Shown piece after piece: positions 33,123-42,556 of a stretch of 64,000 bases of DNA; the stretch's first letter is position 1; each line of letters starts with the position of its first letter. The notes under the pieces are model-generated. The model did no database searches, had not been told where the DNA came from, and worked only from the letters and a program-made list of their open reading frames with translations. The stretch lies in contig NZ_JAFVMG010000010.1 in assembly GCF_017377745.1 (NCBI RefSeq), positions 31,953-95,952 on the forward strand, read 5' to 3'. This DNA comes from Acetobacter suratthaniensis (GTDB lineage Bacteria > Pseudomonadota > Alphaproteobacteria > Acetobacterales > Acetobacteraceae). The position numbers and the translations under genes were made by a program.

Positions 33123-34213
33123 CGCAGTTTCAGCGTTGCCAGGCCACACAGGCCCAGAATGATGGAAATAATCCAGAAGCGGATGACGATGGTCGGTTCC
33201 GTCCAGCCCTTCTTTTCAAAATGATGATGGATCGGCGCCATCAGGAAGACACGCCGCCCGGTGCGTTTATACCAGCCCACCTGAATGATGACGGATAGTG
33301 TTTCGGCAACGAACAGCCCTCCGACAATGCACAGCACCAGCTCATGCTTGATGGCGACAGCGAGCGAACCCAAAGCCCCCCCCAGAGACAGAGAGCCGGT
33401 ATCCCCCATGAAGACGGCGGCAGGCGGGGCGTTGAACCACAGAAAACCAAGTCCGGCTCCGACAAGGGCCGCACAGAAAACAGTCAGCTCTCCCGTGCCC
33501 GGCACCGCATGCACCTGAAGATAGTCCGCAAAAACGTGGTTGCCTACCAGATAGGACAGAATGGCAAAAACAAGGGCTGCCGTGACCACGGGGCCAATGG
33601 CCAGCCCGTCCAGCCCATCGGTAAAGTTAACCGCATTGCCAAAACCCGTAATGACGATCATGGCGAAGAGCGGATACAGTGGCCCGAGTGGCAGCAGGAA
33701 GTCTTTGGCAAAAGGAAAGGCAAGCTGGTTGGCCAGTTCTGGCGGCATGAGGTATTGCAGCCATAGCCCGCACAGGAGCGAGAGTGTGAACTCGCCGCCC
33801 AGACGCGCTTTTTTGGACAGGCCATCGGTATTGCGGCGGGCCAGCTTGCGGTAGTCATCCGCAAAACCAATCGCGCCAAAACCCAGCGTGGTCAGCCACA
33901 CAGCCCAGACAAAGCCGTTTTCCAGATTACCCCATAACAGCATGGAAATGCTGAGTGCGGTCAGGATCAGCACGCCGCCCATGGTGGGCGTGCCTGCTTT
34001 TTCCACCAGATGGCGCTCCGGCCCGAGAGCACGGATAGGCTGCCCCCCACGCTGGATACGGCGCAGCATGGCAATAAAGGGGCGGCCCAGCATGAGGCTG
34101 ACACCCAGCGCCGTTAAACAGGCGCAGCCCGCCCGAAAGGAGATGTAGCGCAGCAGGTTGAGCAGGGTGATATGCCCGTCATGAATCGCGTGCGAAATCA
34201 GCAGGTAAAGCAT
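33119..34213 (-). CDS. mraY: Phospho-N-acetylmuramoyl-pentapeptide transferase
   Basis: The 364-residue integral membrane enzyme makes lipid I from UDP-MurNAc-pentapeptide and undecaprenyl phosphate. Signatures are [11 protein letters not shown], the Asp-rich [32 protein letters not shown] and [15 protein letters not shown], with the metal-linked His cluster [12 protein letters not shown] near the C-terminus. It starts on the last base of the murF stop and ends with a 4-base overlap with murD. Confidence 0.97.
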   Translation of the reverse strand: MLYLLISHAIHDGHITLLNLLRYISFRAGCACLTALGVSLMLGRPFIAMLRRIQRGGQPIRALGPERHLVEKAGTPTMGGVLILTALSISMLLWGNLENGFVWAVWLTTLGFGAIGFADDYRKLARRNTDGLSKKARLGGEFTLSLLCGLWLQYLMPPELANQLAFPFAKDFLLPLGPLYPLFAMIVITGFGNAVNFTDGLDGLAIGPVVTAALVFAILSYLVGNHVFADYLQVHAVPGTGELTVFCAALVGAGLGFLWFNAPPAAVFMGDTGSLSLGGALGSLAVAIKHELVLCIVGGLFVAETLSVIIQVGWYKRTGRRVFLMAPIHHHFEKKGWTEPTIVIRFWIISIILGLCGLATLKLR

Positions 34214-35637
34214 TAGACAGCCCCTTCGCTTGCGGGGGCAGGCATGGTTTCCAGTGCGGCGATGATGTCACGCATACGGCTGCCCAGACTGCCCTTGACC
34301 AGAATGGCATCGCCCGCGCGCAGGGCAGCGCATGCCAGCGGGGCAAGAGTGGCGGCGGTAGGAGCCCAGGCACCTTGCCGGGCTGAGGGCAGAGCCTCAA
34401 AAAGAGTTTTCATATGCGGTCCGCAACAAAAGACAAGGTCGGCGCACATGGCGGCCGGTTCCGCCAGCGCGCCATGTTCGGAGGTGGAAAAATCGCCCAG
34501 TTCACGCATGTCACCCAGTATGGCAATGCGGCGTTGGGCGGGGATGTGCCGTAGCACGTCCAGTGCCGCCCGCACAGAAGCGCTGGACGCATTGTAGCTT
34601 TCATCCAGCAGGGTCATGCTGCCGTCGCACAGGGTGCTGAGCGCACCGCGCCCGCGTCCGGGGCGGAAGGCGGCCAGAGCGGTCGCAGCGGAGGTAAGGG
34701 GGGCTCCTAGTGCCGCGCAGGCAGCCAGAGCACTGGCGGCGTTGCGGGCAAGATGCGTACCGGGTGCGGTCAGATGCACCGATACCATTTCCGGGGTCCT
34801 GCCCTGCGCCAGATGCAGGGTGAAATCAGACCCATCAGGCCCGGTCTGCAGGTCGGTAATCCGGGCGGCACTTCCGGCGTGCAGGCCGCTGCGCCATAGC
34901 GTGGCATGGCTTTGCCCAGCGGCCTGTTCGATCAGTTTCATACCATGCGCATCATCCGGCACGATGGCGATAGCGCCTGCGGGCAGGGCCAGCAGCAGCG
35001 AGGCTTTTTCGTGCGCAATGGCGTCCAGACTTCCCATATGGCCCAGATGGGCAGAGCCAATGGTGGTGATAACGGCGCAGTCGGGGCGCACCAGTGTGGC
35101 CAGTGGCAGGATTTCGCCCGGATGGTTCATCCCGATTTCGCTGATGCAGAAAGCAGCATCACGCGGCAGGCGGGCAAGGGTAAGCGGCACGCCCCAGTGG
35201 TTGTTGTAAGAGGCTTCGGCCGCATGGGTGGGGCCGCAGGCACTCAGGCACAGGCGTAGCATGTCCTTTGTGGTGGTTTTGCCAACGCTGCCGGTTACAG
35301 CCACCACGCGGCCACCAAAGCGCGCACGCGCGGCGTGTGCGAGTGCACGCAGACCGCTCATGGTGTCACGCACCAGCAGAATACGCGGGTCGGGTGTGGC
35401 GGGGGCATCATGCGCCAGAACGGCTACGGCCCCCTTATCCAGTGCCGCGCGAATATGGGTGTGGCCATCGCTGTTATCGCCCATTAGGGCGATGAACAGA
35501 TCGCCCGGCTGCAAGCTGCGCGTGTCGATGGAAACGCCGCTGATGCTGTGCGCGGGAGGCTCATGCAACGGCCCCGCCGGCATAAAGCGGCCTCCGGTCG
35601 CCTGTTCCAGTTCCTCGCGTGTCCACAGACTTGTCAT
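34213..35637 (-). CDS. murF: UDP-MurNAc-tripeptide--D-alanyl-D-alanine ligase
   Basis: The 474-residue Mur ligase adds the D-Ala-D-Ala made by Ddl. It shows the N-terminal substrate domain (about 20-90, [17 protein letters not shown]), the P-loop [30 protein letters not shown] and [18 protein letters not shown]. It overlaps murE by 4 bases upstream and mraY by 1 base downstream. Confidence 0.96.
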   Translation of the reverse strand: MTSLWTREELEQATGGRFMPAGPLHEPPAHSISGVSIDTRSLQPGDLFIALMGDNSDGHTHIRAALDKGAVAVLAHDAPATPDPRILLVRDTMSGLRALAHAARARFGGRVVAVTGSVGKTTTKDMLRLCLSACGPTHAAEASYNNHWGVPLTLARLPRDAAFCISEIGMNHPGEILPLATLVRPDCAVITTIGSAHLGHMGSLDAIAHEKASLLLALPAGAIAIVPDDAHGMKLIEQAAGQSHATLWRSGLHAGSAARITDLQTGPDGSDFTLHLAQGRTPEMVSVHLTAPGTHLARNAASALAACAALGAPLTSAATALAAFRPGRGRGALSTLCDGSMTLLDESYNASSASVRAALDVLRHIPAQRRIAILGDMRELGDFSTSEHGALAEPAAMCADLVFCCGPHMKTLFEALPSARQGAWAPTAATLAPLACAALRAGDAILVKGSLGSRMRDIIAALETMPAPASEGAV

Positions 35638-37193
35638 GCCGGGCCTGCTGCCTTCCGTGCTGTGGGCTGCGCGTGTGCAGATGCGACAGCCCCGTTGTTG
35701 GTTATGCCTTCAGCCCCTGTCAGGGCACGGAGAACGCTGGCATCATCAAAAGGCAGAACGGTGTCCCCTACGATCTGGCCCTGTTCATGGCCTTTGCCCG
35801 CTACTACCAGAACATCCCCCGGCCCGAGCAGGCTCAGGGCTTCGGCTATGGCGCTGCGTCGGTCTGCGATTTCAAGTGCCTGTGGCGCGCCTGTGCGCAC
35901 AGCCGCACGGATGGCTGCCGCGTTTTCCGTGCGGGGGTTATCGTCGGTAATAATGGCAATATCAGCGCCAACCGCTGCTTCCTGCCCCATAAGGGGGCGT
36001 TTGCCGCGATCCCTGTCTCCACCGGCCCCGAATACGACCACCAGCTTGCCCAGAGCATGCGGGCGCAGCGAGGCCAGAAGCCGTGCGAGCGCATCGGGTG
36101 TGTGGGCGTAATCGACATAGGCGCTGGCCCCGTTGGGCAGCACGACTGCGCGCTCCATGCGCCCGCGTACACCCTGCAACTGGGGCAGGAGTGCCAGCAG
36201 GGCGGGCAGGTCTGCATCGTTTTGCGCCGCAAGGGCGGTCGCCAGTAGGGCGTTATCAGCCTGAAAACGGCCGGGCAGGCCCAGTGTCAGCGTCTGGATG
36301 TGGCCTGTGCAGGACAGGCGTAGTTCCTGACCATGCGGCAGGGCGCGGTGCTCAAGCAGGCGCAGCGTATCGCCCTGTTCTCCTACAAGGCGCAGGCGCA
36401 GGTTCCGGGTTTTGGCAATACGCCTGATGGCATCCAGCGTGGGGCTGTCCATGTCCGCATTGGCGGCCGCCAGCCCACCGGGGGGAAGAATATCGCTCAG
36501 AAGATGCAGTTTGGCCTGTCGGTAGGCGTCCAGCGTGCCGTGATAATCAAGATGATCGCGCGTGAGGTTGGAAAAACCGGCCGCACTCAGGTGCAGCCCG
36601 TCCAGCCGCCCCTGTTCCAACCCGTGGGAGGAGGCCTCAAGGGCGACATGATGCACGCCTGCCCGTTCCAGTGTGGCCAGTGTATTGGCCAGTGTTACCG
36701 GGTCTGGGGTGGTCAGCGGGGGCAGGGTTATGCCCGTGGGGTTGGCGCCCGTCAGGCCCAGAGTGCCGATGGCCGAAGCGCTGAAGCCCTGTAAAGCCCA
36801 GAGCTGGCGTATGAAATCCGCCGTGCTGGTTTTGCCGTTGGTGCCGGTTATGGCGGCCAGATATGCAGGCTGTGGCCCGGCAAGGGCTGCAGCCATGAGG
36901 GCCAGTGCGCGGCGGGGGTTTTCGCATTCCACCAAAGGACAGGGCGCTACACCCTGCGGCCATGGCGTGCCGGGGGGGGCGAGCACGGCGCAGGCACCGG
37001 CCTGCACGGCTGCGGCAATAAATGTGCGGCCATCTACATGGGTGCCGGGCAGGGCGGCAAACAGCGTACCGGGGCGCACGGCGCGGCTGTCTGCCGTCAG
37101 GGCGCTGACAGACAGGGTTTCTGGCACTATGCCGCCCGGCAGCATTGGCGGCAGGCCCGCTGCGGCCATCAGATGGGAAAGGGGCTGGCTCAT
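35634..37193 (-). CDS. murE: UDP-MurNAc-tripeptide synthetase (meso-diaminopimelate-adding)
   Basis: The 519-residue Mur ligase adds the third stem residue. It has the P-loop AAITGTNGKTSTADFI, the carbamylated-Lys region HVALEASSHGLEQGRLDGL and YVDYAHTPDALARLL. The C-terminal ITDDNPRTENAAAI contains the DNPR motif that selects meso-diaminopimelate, as expected for a Gram-negative wall. Both ends overlap neighbours by 4 bases. Confidence 0.96.
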   Translation of the reverse strand: MSQPLSHLMAAAGLPPMLPGGIVPETLSVSALTADSRAVRPGTLFAALPGTHVDGRTFIAAAVQAGACAVLAPPGTPWPQGVAPCPLVECENPRRALALMAAALAGPQPAYLAAITGTNGKTSTADFIRQLWALQGFSASAIGTLGLTGANPTGITLPPLTTPDPVTLANTLATLERAGVHHVALEASSHGLEQGRLDGLHLSAAGFSNLTRDHLDYHGTLDAYRQAKLHLLSDILPPGGLAAANADMDSPTLDAIRRIAKTRNLRLRLVGEQGDTLRLLEHRALPHGQELRLSCTGHIQTLTLGLPGRFQADNALLATALAAQNDADLPALLALLPQLQGVRGRMERAVVLPNGASAYVDYAHTPDALARLLASLRPHALGKLVVVFGAGGDRDRGKRPLMGQEAAVGADIAIITDDNPRTENAAAIRAAVRTGAPQALEIADRRSAIAEALSLLGPGDVLVVAGKGHEQGQIVGDTVLPFDDASVLRALTGAEGITNNGAVASAHAQPTARKAAGPA

Positions 37194-39229
37194 TCGTCCA
37201 TCTTTTCCGGTGTGGTCTTGCGGCGTTCAGCCAGAAGGTGCTTGTGGGCCGTGGCGGTGTTCTGCCCCTGTTGCGCCGTCAGGTCGCGGGACTTGCGTGT
37301 GGCGCTTTCAAGCAGGCGTGGGTCTCCGGGGTCGTTCCCCGGCCCGAGAGGGCGCACGCCGCGCGGCACGGCCGGTTGCATGGGAATGGCCATCTGGGCA
37401 TCAATCTGGGCAGCATGCTCGGTATCAGGAAAAATCTGAAGCATGGGGCCAATGCGTGAGACAATGCGCGAAACCGTGGGGGCTGCGTTCCAGCCTGCTG
37501 TTGTCCAGCCATGGGTCTGTGGCGTGGCCTGAGGGCTGTCGAGCATGACATACACGGCATAATGCGGCGCATTCATGGGAAAAATGCCGGTAAAGGCCGA
37601 GATATTCACATGCTTGAGGTAGCCGCCGTGCGGGCCGATTTTTTCTGCCGTGCCGGTTTTACCGCCGACGAAATAACCCGGTGATTCCGCCGTGCGACCG
37701 GTACCCTGTGTCACGTCGAGCCGCAGAATGCGCCGCAGCAGGGCCGAAACATCACGCGGGAGCACGCGCGGCCCCTGTGGTTCAACCGGGGTTTCGGCCT
37801 CGCCAGGGGCTGCGGCCTGCGCCACGGAGGGCTGCAAAGGTGCCGCGACCGAGGCCAGACTGCCTTGTGGAGGGGGAGCTTCTTCGCTGTTCCGGCTTTC
37901 CGCATCCAGCAGGGTGGGCGAGACGAGAATACCGCCGTTGACCGTAGCGGCCGTGCCGCGCACGATTGCCAGCGGCGGTTCCGCCACACCATGCCCGAAG
38001 CCGACAGTCATGGTGGTGGCAAGCCCCCACTGGTGGGGTACCAGCGGGCGGGCGGTTTCTGGCAGTTCTACGGGTACGGGGGCAAAAAAGCCCATGTCGC
38101 GCAGCCATTCGGCCTGTCGCTTGCCACCGACATCAAGCGCGATATGCGCTGCTGCCGGGTTGGAAGAGTAGGCCATGACCTCGGGCAGCGTCAGCCACGG
38201 CGAAAAGTGATCGTTCTTCATGTCGCGGATGGTGAAGCGACCGATCTTGAGCGGCACGGAAGAAAAACGATCCCAGACATGGATGGTGCCGGTTGCAAGC
38301 CCCATTGCCGCTGTCTGGAGCTTGAAGGTGGAGCCGGGTTCGTACAGCCCCGTCACCGCCCGATTGAAGCGCTCGTCGTTGGAGGCGTGGGAGAAGGCGT
38401 TGGCATCGTAGTCGGGCAGGCTGACCATGGCGATAATCTCGCCCGTGCGGACATCCATGACAATGCCGCAGGCGCCGATAGCCTGATATGTCTGCATGGA
38501 GGCCGCAACTTCCTCACGCACGGCAGACTGGATGCGAATATCCAGTGACAGGCGCAGGGGGCGGCGGTCTGAGAGCAGGCGGGCATCAAAATGCTTCTCG
38601 ACCCCGGCAATACCGTGATCGTCAATATCGACAGCGCCCAGAATCTGCGCGGCCATGCGGCCCAGCGGATAATGCCGCTGTTCACCCGGTTCAAAGTAAA
38701 TGCCCGGAATGCCAAGATTGTTGATAGCCAGTTCCTGCTGGGGCGAAATATTGCGCGCGATATAAACGAACTGTTTGGGCGAGGCCAGTTTTCGGGCCGT
38801 TTCCTCCTCGTTCAGCGCGGGCAGGATATGGTGGAGCTTGCTGGCAATGTCCGCGGGGTCGATCAGTTCCTGCGGGTTGGCGTAAACCTGCGCCACGGGC
38901 AGGGATAATGCGAGTGTCTGGCCGTTGCGGTCCATGATGGGCGCACGATGCACCTGCGGCAGGGAAAAATCGCCCGCAAGCGCTCCTCTGGGGTCCACTT
39001 TGGGGATTTCAGGCACCTGTGGTGCAATCTGGCGCTTTTCGGGCGCCATTGGCCGTATGATCGTGGCAAGCGTCAGCTTGCCCGCCACAACAGTGAACAG
39101 AAAGCAGAAAATACTCGCCGCCCCCAGAAGTCGGGCGTGCATCTGTTCCCTGCGGGCCTGCGCGCGCAGGGTGTCTCCTGGTGTGCCTACCGGTCTCGCG
39201 CTGTTGGACTCATGGGGCGGCGGCTTCAT
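37190..39229 (-). CDS. ftsI: Septal transpeptidase FtsI (class B PBP3)
   Basis: The 679-residue protein cross-links septal peptidoglycan. It has a short cytoplasmic N-terminus, one membrane helix (about 33-55), the class B dimerisation region (APIMDRNGQTLALS), and the penicillin-binding motifs SxxK at EPGSTFKLQ (Ser300), SxN at YSSNPAAAH and KTGT at GGKTGTAEK (Lys524). A Glu/Pro-rich insert (about 440-480) and a basic, charged C-terminal tail of some 70 residues make it longer than the E. coli protein. It lies 46 bases after the FtsL-like gene and overlaps murE by 4 bases. Confidence 0.95.
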   Translation of the reverse strand: MKPPPHESNSARPVGTPGDTLRAQARREQMHARLLGAASIFCFLFTVVAGKLTLATIIRPMAPEKRQIAPQVPEIPKVDPRGALAGDFSLPQVHRAPIMDRNGQTLALSLPVAQVYANPQELIDPADIASKLHHILPALNEEETARKLASPKQFVYIARNISPQQELAINNLGIPGIYFEPGEQRHYPLGRMAAQILGAVDIDDHGIAGVEKHFDARLLSDRRPLRLSLDIRIQSAVREEVAASMQTYQAIGACGIVMDVRTGEIIAMVSLPDYDANAFSHASNDERFNRAVTGLYEPGSTFKLQTAAMGLATGTIHVWDRFSSVPLKIGRFTIRDMKNDHFSPWLTLPEVMAYSSNPAAAHIALDVGGKRQAEWLRDMGFFAPVPVELPETARPLVPHQWGLATTMTVGFGHGVAEPPLAIVRGTAATVNGGILVSPTLLDAESRNSEEAPPPQGSLASVAAPLQPSVAQAAAPGEAETPVEPQGPRVLPRDVSALLRRILRLDVTQGTGRTAESPGYFVGGKTGTAEKIGPHGGYLKHVNISAFTGIFPMNAPHYAVYVMLDSPQATPQTHGWTTAGWNAAPTVSRIVSRIGPMLQIFPDTEHAAQIDAQMAIPMQPAVPRGVRPLGPGNDPGDPRLLESATRKSRDLTAQQGQNTATAHKHLLAERRKTTPEKMDE

Positions 39230-39275
39230 GGCAGGCGGAAAACACTTTCGGTTCGAGGAACATCAGCAGATCAGG

Positions 39276-40250
39276 TCAGTTCGTGACAGGAACTGGCGGC
39301 GGCAGGCTGTCGCCCCCGCCTCCCAGCAGAGAGCCTCCCATATATCTCGAACTCGCCCGTGCTTCCATATAGCCACCGCCTGCTGCCGGCGCGGCCCGGT
39401 GTAGATGCGGGTGCCACGAGGCAACGGTTGCGGGCAGCGGGTGCCGGATGGGGGCGGGTTCATCCGCTGTGTTGCCGCGGGGTGCGGAGGCTACGCGAAC
39501 GCGGGCTTTCAGGCCTGTATCAGCCTGTTCTGATGCTGTTTCGGTTCTGGCCGTGGCGCGTGGGGCTTCGGCAGGTTGCGTATGGTGTGTGCCAGCAGCC
39601 TGAATGGCGGCTAGCAGGGATGTGCCATTACCTGCATCAGCCACCCGCACGTGCGCGGCAGGTGCCGGAGCCGCAGACGCTACACTGACATGCTGCACGG
39701 GGGCCGGAGCTGGATGGGTGACGGGTGTGGCACTCGCCACGCTCACGACCGGGCGTTCAGGCTGCGGCCGTGTAACAGGCGTTGCAACCGCGGTGGCGTT
39801 GCTGGCGATGCTCACATGCTCGGGCTGCATGCGCTGTGCCGTGGTGGCGACAGGTGCTGCAACCGGCACAGGTGCTGGTGTGATTGTTACCCCACGCTGC
39901 GGGCTGGCCGGTGCTTCCGCCAGAGCGAGAGGTGCAACCGGAGCCGCGTTTTCTTTCACGGGTGCAGGCAGGCGGCTGCTCAGATCCGCCATGCGGACAA
40001 ACTGTGTCGGCTCCATGATACGCAGGTACGCGGCATGGTGTGCGGCAAGGCCCGTCAGCCGTTCGGGCTGGTTTTCCAGTGTCCATTCCGTCCGCAGCAT
40101 GGCGGTCTGGGCCCGCACGTGCTCGGTTTCATGAACAATCCCGGCAATCCGCTGATCCAGCAGGGTTGTCTGATGTTTCTTGGCGTACAGGAAAAACCCC
40201 GAGGCGATCGCAAGAACAGCACAGCAGCAGGTAAAGGGGCGGGGTAGCAT
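39276..40250 (-). CDS. ftsL: FtsL-like divisome protein with long Pro/Ala/Val-rich periplasmic tail
   Basis: Position between rsmH and ftsI is the ftsL position. The first 110 residues fit FtsL: a short N-terminus, one membrane helix (about 8-25, CCCAVLAIASGFFLYA) and a heptad-type segment (LLDQRIAGIVHETEHVRAQT; LRTEWTLENQPERLTGLA) resembling the FtsL/DivIC pattern. FtsL is usually about 100-130 residues, but this product is 324: a low-complexity tail follows with recurring HVSIAS, VVSVAS, HVSVAS, HVRVAD and RVRVAS units. The tail is predicted to be disordered in the periplasm. Assignment rests on position and the N-terminal third. Confidence 0.78.
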   Translation of the reverse strand: MLPRPFTCCCAVLAIASGFFLYAKKHQTTLLDQRIAGIVHETEHVRAQTAMLRTEWTLENQPERLTGLAAHHAAYLRIMEPTQFVRMADLSSRLPAPVKENAAPVAPLALAEAPASPQRGVTITPAPVPVAAPVATTAQRMQPEHVSIASNATAVATPVTRPQPERPVVSVASATPVTHPAPAPVQHVSVASAAPAPAAHVRVADAGNGTSLLAAIQAAGTHHTQPAEAPRATARTETASEQADTGLKARVRVASAPRGNTADEPAPIRHPLPATVASWHPHLHRAAPAAGGGYMEARASSRYMGGSLLGGGGDSLPPPVPVTN

Positions 40251-40252
40251 GA

Positions 40253-41269
40253 TCAGCTCTCTACGACCGAAGAGGGTGCGGTGTCGGGCCGCCGGATAAG
40301 CGCGCGCAGCCGGGCGCTGCGTGCGCGGGGGTTAATACGGCATTCCGTCTCGCCGGGGCGAACGGCCTTGCCTGCAAGGGTTTTGAATGCGGACTCGGTG
40401 CCCTGACTCATGGCGGCACGCGGGTCATGGCGGGAGAAAGAGACATCGCGCCCGGTTGCCCGCTGGAAAGCGCGCTTTACCAGTCTGTCTTCCAGCGAGT
40501 GGAAGGACACCACCACCAGACGGCCACCGGGTGCGAGCAGGTCGAGAGCTTGTGTCAGACCGCGTTCGATTTCGCCCAGCTCGTCATTGACCGCAATACG
40601 CAGGCCCTGAAACGTGCGGGTGGCTCCATCCAGTCCCGAGCGGTCATGTGGCACGGTGGCGCGCACGAGTTCTGCCAGTTGCAGCGTGGTGGTGAAAGCG
40701 TCCTGCGCGCGGGCGGTTACAATGGCGCGGGCCACGCGGCGGGCGTGGCGTTCCTCACCATAGAAATGGATGATGTCGGCCAGTTCTTCTTCGGTAGCCG
40801 TATTGACCAGATCGGCCGCACTCCGCCCGGATTTTTCCATCCGCATATCCAGCGGGCCGTTATGACGGAACGAAAAACCCCGCTCGGCTTCATCAAGCTG
40901 GAAGGAGGAAACCCCCAGATCCATGACGATACCGTTGAAAGCCGGAGCATCCGCAGCCTGCGCCAGTGCGGTCATGCTGCCAAACCCGCCGTGCAGCATG
41001 TGCAGGCGTTCGCCCATGCCATGGCTGTCCAGTGCGGCGCGCAGGGCGTTGCCTCGGGCGATGGCATCGGGGTCGCGATCGATCGCCCAGACCGTGCACG
41101 CAGCGGCGTCCAGAATGGCGCGGGTATAGCCGCCTCCACCAAAGGTGCAGTCCAGTATGGCCTCGCCATCGGCAGGGGCCAGAAAGTGCAGCACTTCGGC
41201 CAGCATGACGGGTACATGCCCGGCCTGAGGCAAAAGGGTTGCGGTAAGTGGGAGAGACTGGGCGTTCAT
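40253..41269 (-). CDS. rsmH: 16S rRNA (cytosine1402-N4)-methyltransferase
   Basis: This SAM-dependent enzyme (MraW) methylates N4 of C1402 in the 16S rRNA P-site. From the ATG at 41269 ([13 protein letters not shown], 338 residues) it shows [14 protein letters not shown], the SAM motif [32 protein letters not shown] and the C-terminal [16 protein letters not shown]. That ATG overlaps the mraZ stop as ATGA, so the 37 residues encoded upstream are rejected. The FtsL-like gene begins 2 bases after its stop. Confidence 0.96.
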   Translation of the reverse strand: MNAQSLPLTATLLPQAGHVPVMLAEVLHFLAPADGEAILDCTFGGGGYTRAILDAAACTVWAIDRDPDAIARGNALRAALDSHGMGERLHMLHGGFGSMTALAQAADAPAFNGIVMDLGVSSFQLDEAERGFSFRHNGPLDMRMEKSGRSAADLVNTATEEELADIIHFYGEERHARRVARAIVTARAQDAFTTTLQLAELVRATVPHDRSGLDGATRTFQGLRIAVNDELGEIERGLTQALDLLAPGGRLVVVSFHSLEDRLVKRAFQRATGRDVSFSRHDPRAAMSQGTESAFKTLAGKAVRPGETECRINPRARSARLRALIRRPDTAPSSVVES

Positions 41270-41757
41270 GGCGTGCTTTCTCCCGCTCCGGTTGCCGCAT
41301 GGCCCGCGGCGGGGATGCTGACTCGGCGGGATTTCTGGCGGGCATCGGCACGGCGCTGCCGGGCGGCCTCGGGTTCCCATATCTGGAAAATGCGGCCCAG
41401 CCCCATGAAAGAGACCATTGGGCTGCTCTCCAGCCCTGCATGTTCGCGCAGGAAGTCGGGCAGGATAATCCGCCCTTCGCGATCAGGGTCCATGGGGTAG
41501 GCATCGGCGTACAGGGCGGCGGCGAGGTCGTCATGTTCATCGGAGAACATGTCCAGCCGGTCGAGCGGTTCTGTCAGTCGGGCAAAAGCTGTGGCGGGCC
41601 ATGCCTCGATGCAGGGCAGGGTGTGCGACGGGCGGAGAATCATCAGTGTATTGCCCTCCGTCTGCTGGTCTCTGAGAACGGTGCGGAACCCGGCCGGAAT
41701 CGAGACGCGCCCCTTGGCGTCAAACCGATTCTCATGTGTGCCGAGAAAGACGCCCAC
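41266..41757 (-). CDS. mraZ: Transcriptional regulator MraZ (GTG start)
   Basis: The first gene of the division cluster encodes a 163-residue AbrB-fold DNA-binding protein. The start is read as GTG at 41757 (then [20 protein letters not shown]), because GGAAGGA lies about 10 bases upstream and MraZ proteins begin with this strand; an ATG at 41829 would add 24 atypical residues. The two MraZ repeats each carry a DxxGR motif ([18 protein letters not shown]). The C-terminus has a basic Ala/Arg-rich extension. MraZ represses its own operon through TGGG-type repeats, and three such boxes are seen about 90 bases upstream. Confidence 0.93.
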   Translation of the reverse strand: MGVFLGTHENRFDAKGRVSIPAGFRTVLRDQQTEGNTLMILRPSHTLPCIEAWPATAFARLTEPLDRLDMFSDEHDDLAAALYADAYPMDPDREGRIILPDFLREHAGLESSPMVSFMGLGRIFQIWEPEAARQRRADARQKSRRVSIPAAGHAATGAGESTP

Positions 41758-41845
41758 AGCGATCAGAAATCCTTCCCCACCAATAACTTCCGCGCCTGTG
41801 TCGTGGGACGGGCAGAGCGGGTGATCCACACCATATGGTCATGCG

Positions 41846-41870
41846 TGGGATAGCATGGGATAGCGTGGGA
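41846..41870 (-). promoter_or_regulatory. Predicted MraZ operator: three TGGGA boxes, 10-bp period
   Basis: TGGGA occurs at 41846, 41856 and 41866 with five-base spacers, read on the plus strand, i.e. as TCCCA on the mraZ coding strand. Regular TGGGN repeats at this period are the known MraZ binding pattern in E. coli. The position about 90 bases upstream of the mraZ start fits a promoter-proximal operator. The orientation relative to the gene should be compared with characterised sites. Confidence 0.7.
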
Positions 41871-42058
41871 AGTAAATCAAAAAGGAAGAAAAAACACCGG
41901 AAAACAGCCATTTATTAAGTATTGTTAGGCTGATTTTGAGGGCGGTCAGGTAATGTGTTCAAAAAGAGGCCGCGTTTGTTGCGGCGTGCGGCGTTCCCTG
42001 TCCGTTCAGCCTTGGGGCTTAAACGGCGGACGGGCGCGGAGCTGATAGAAAATGAAAA

Positions 42059-42470
<412 letters not shown>

Positions 42471-42556
42471 GCGCACCCTGCGGCGGCAGGCAGCGCAGGT
42501 CAAGGGGGTAGGTACGGGATACTGGTTTTTGTCTGAAAAAACGGTAGGCTCGGCCT

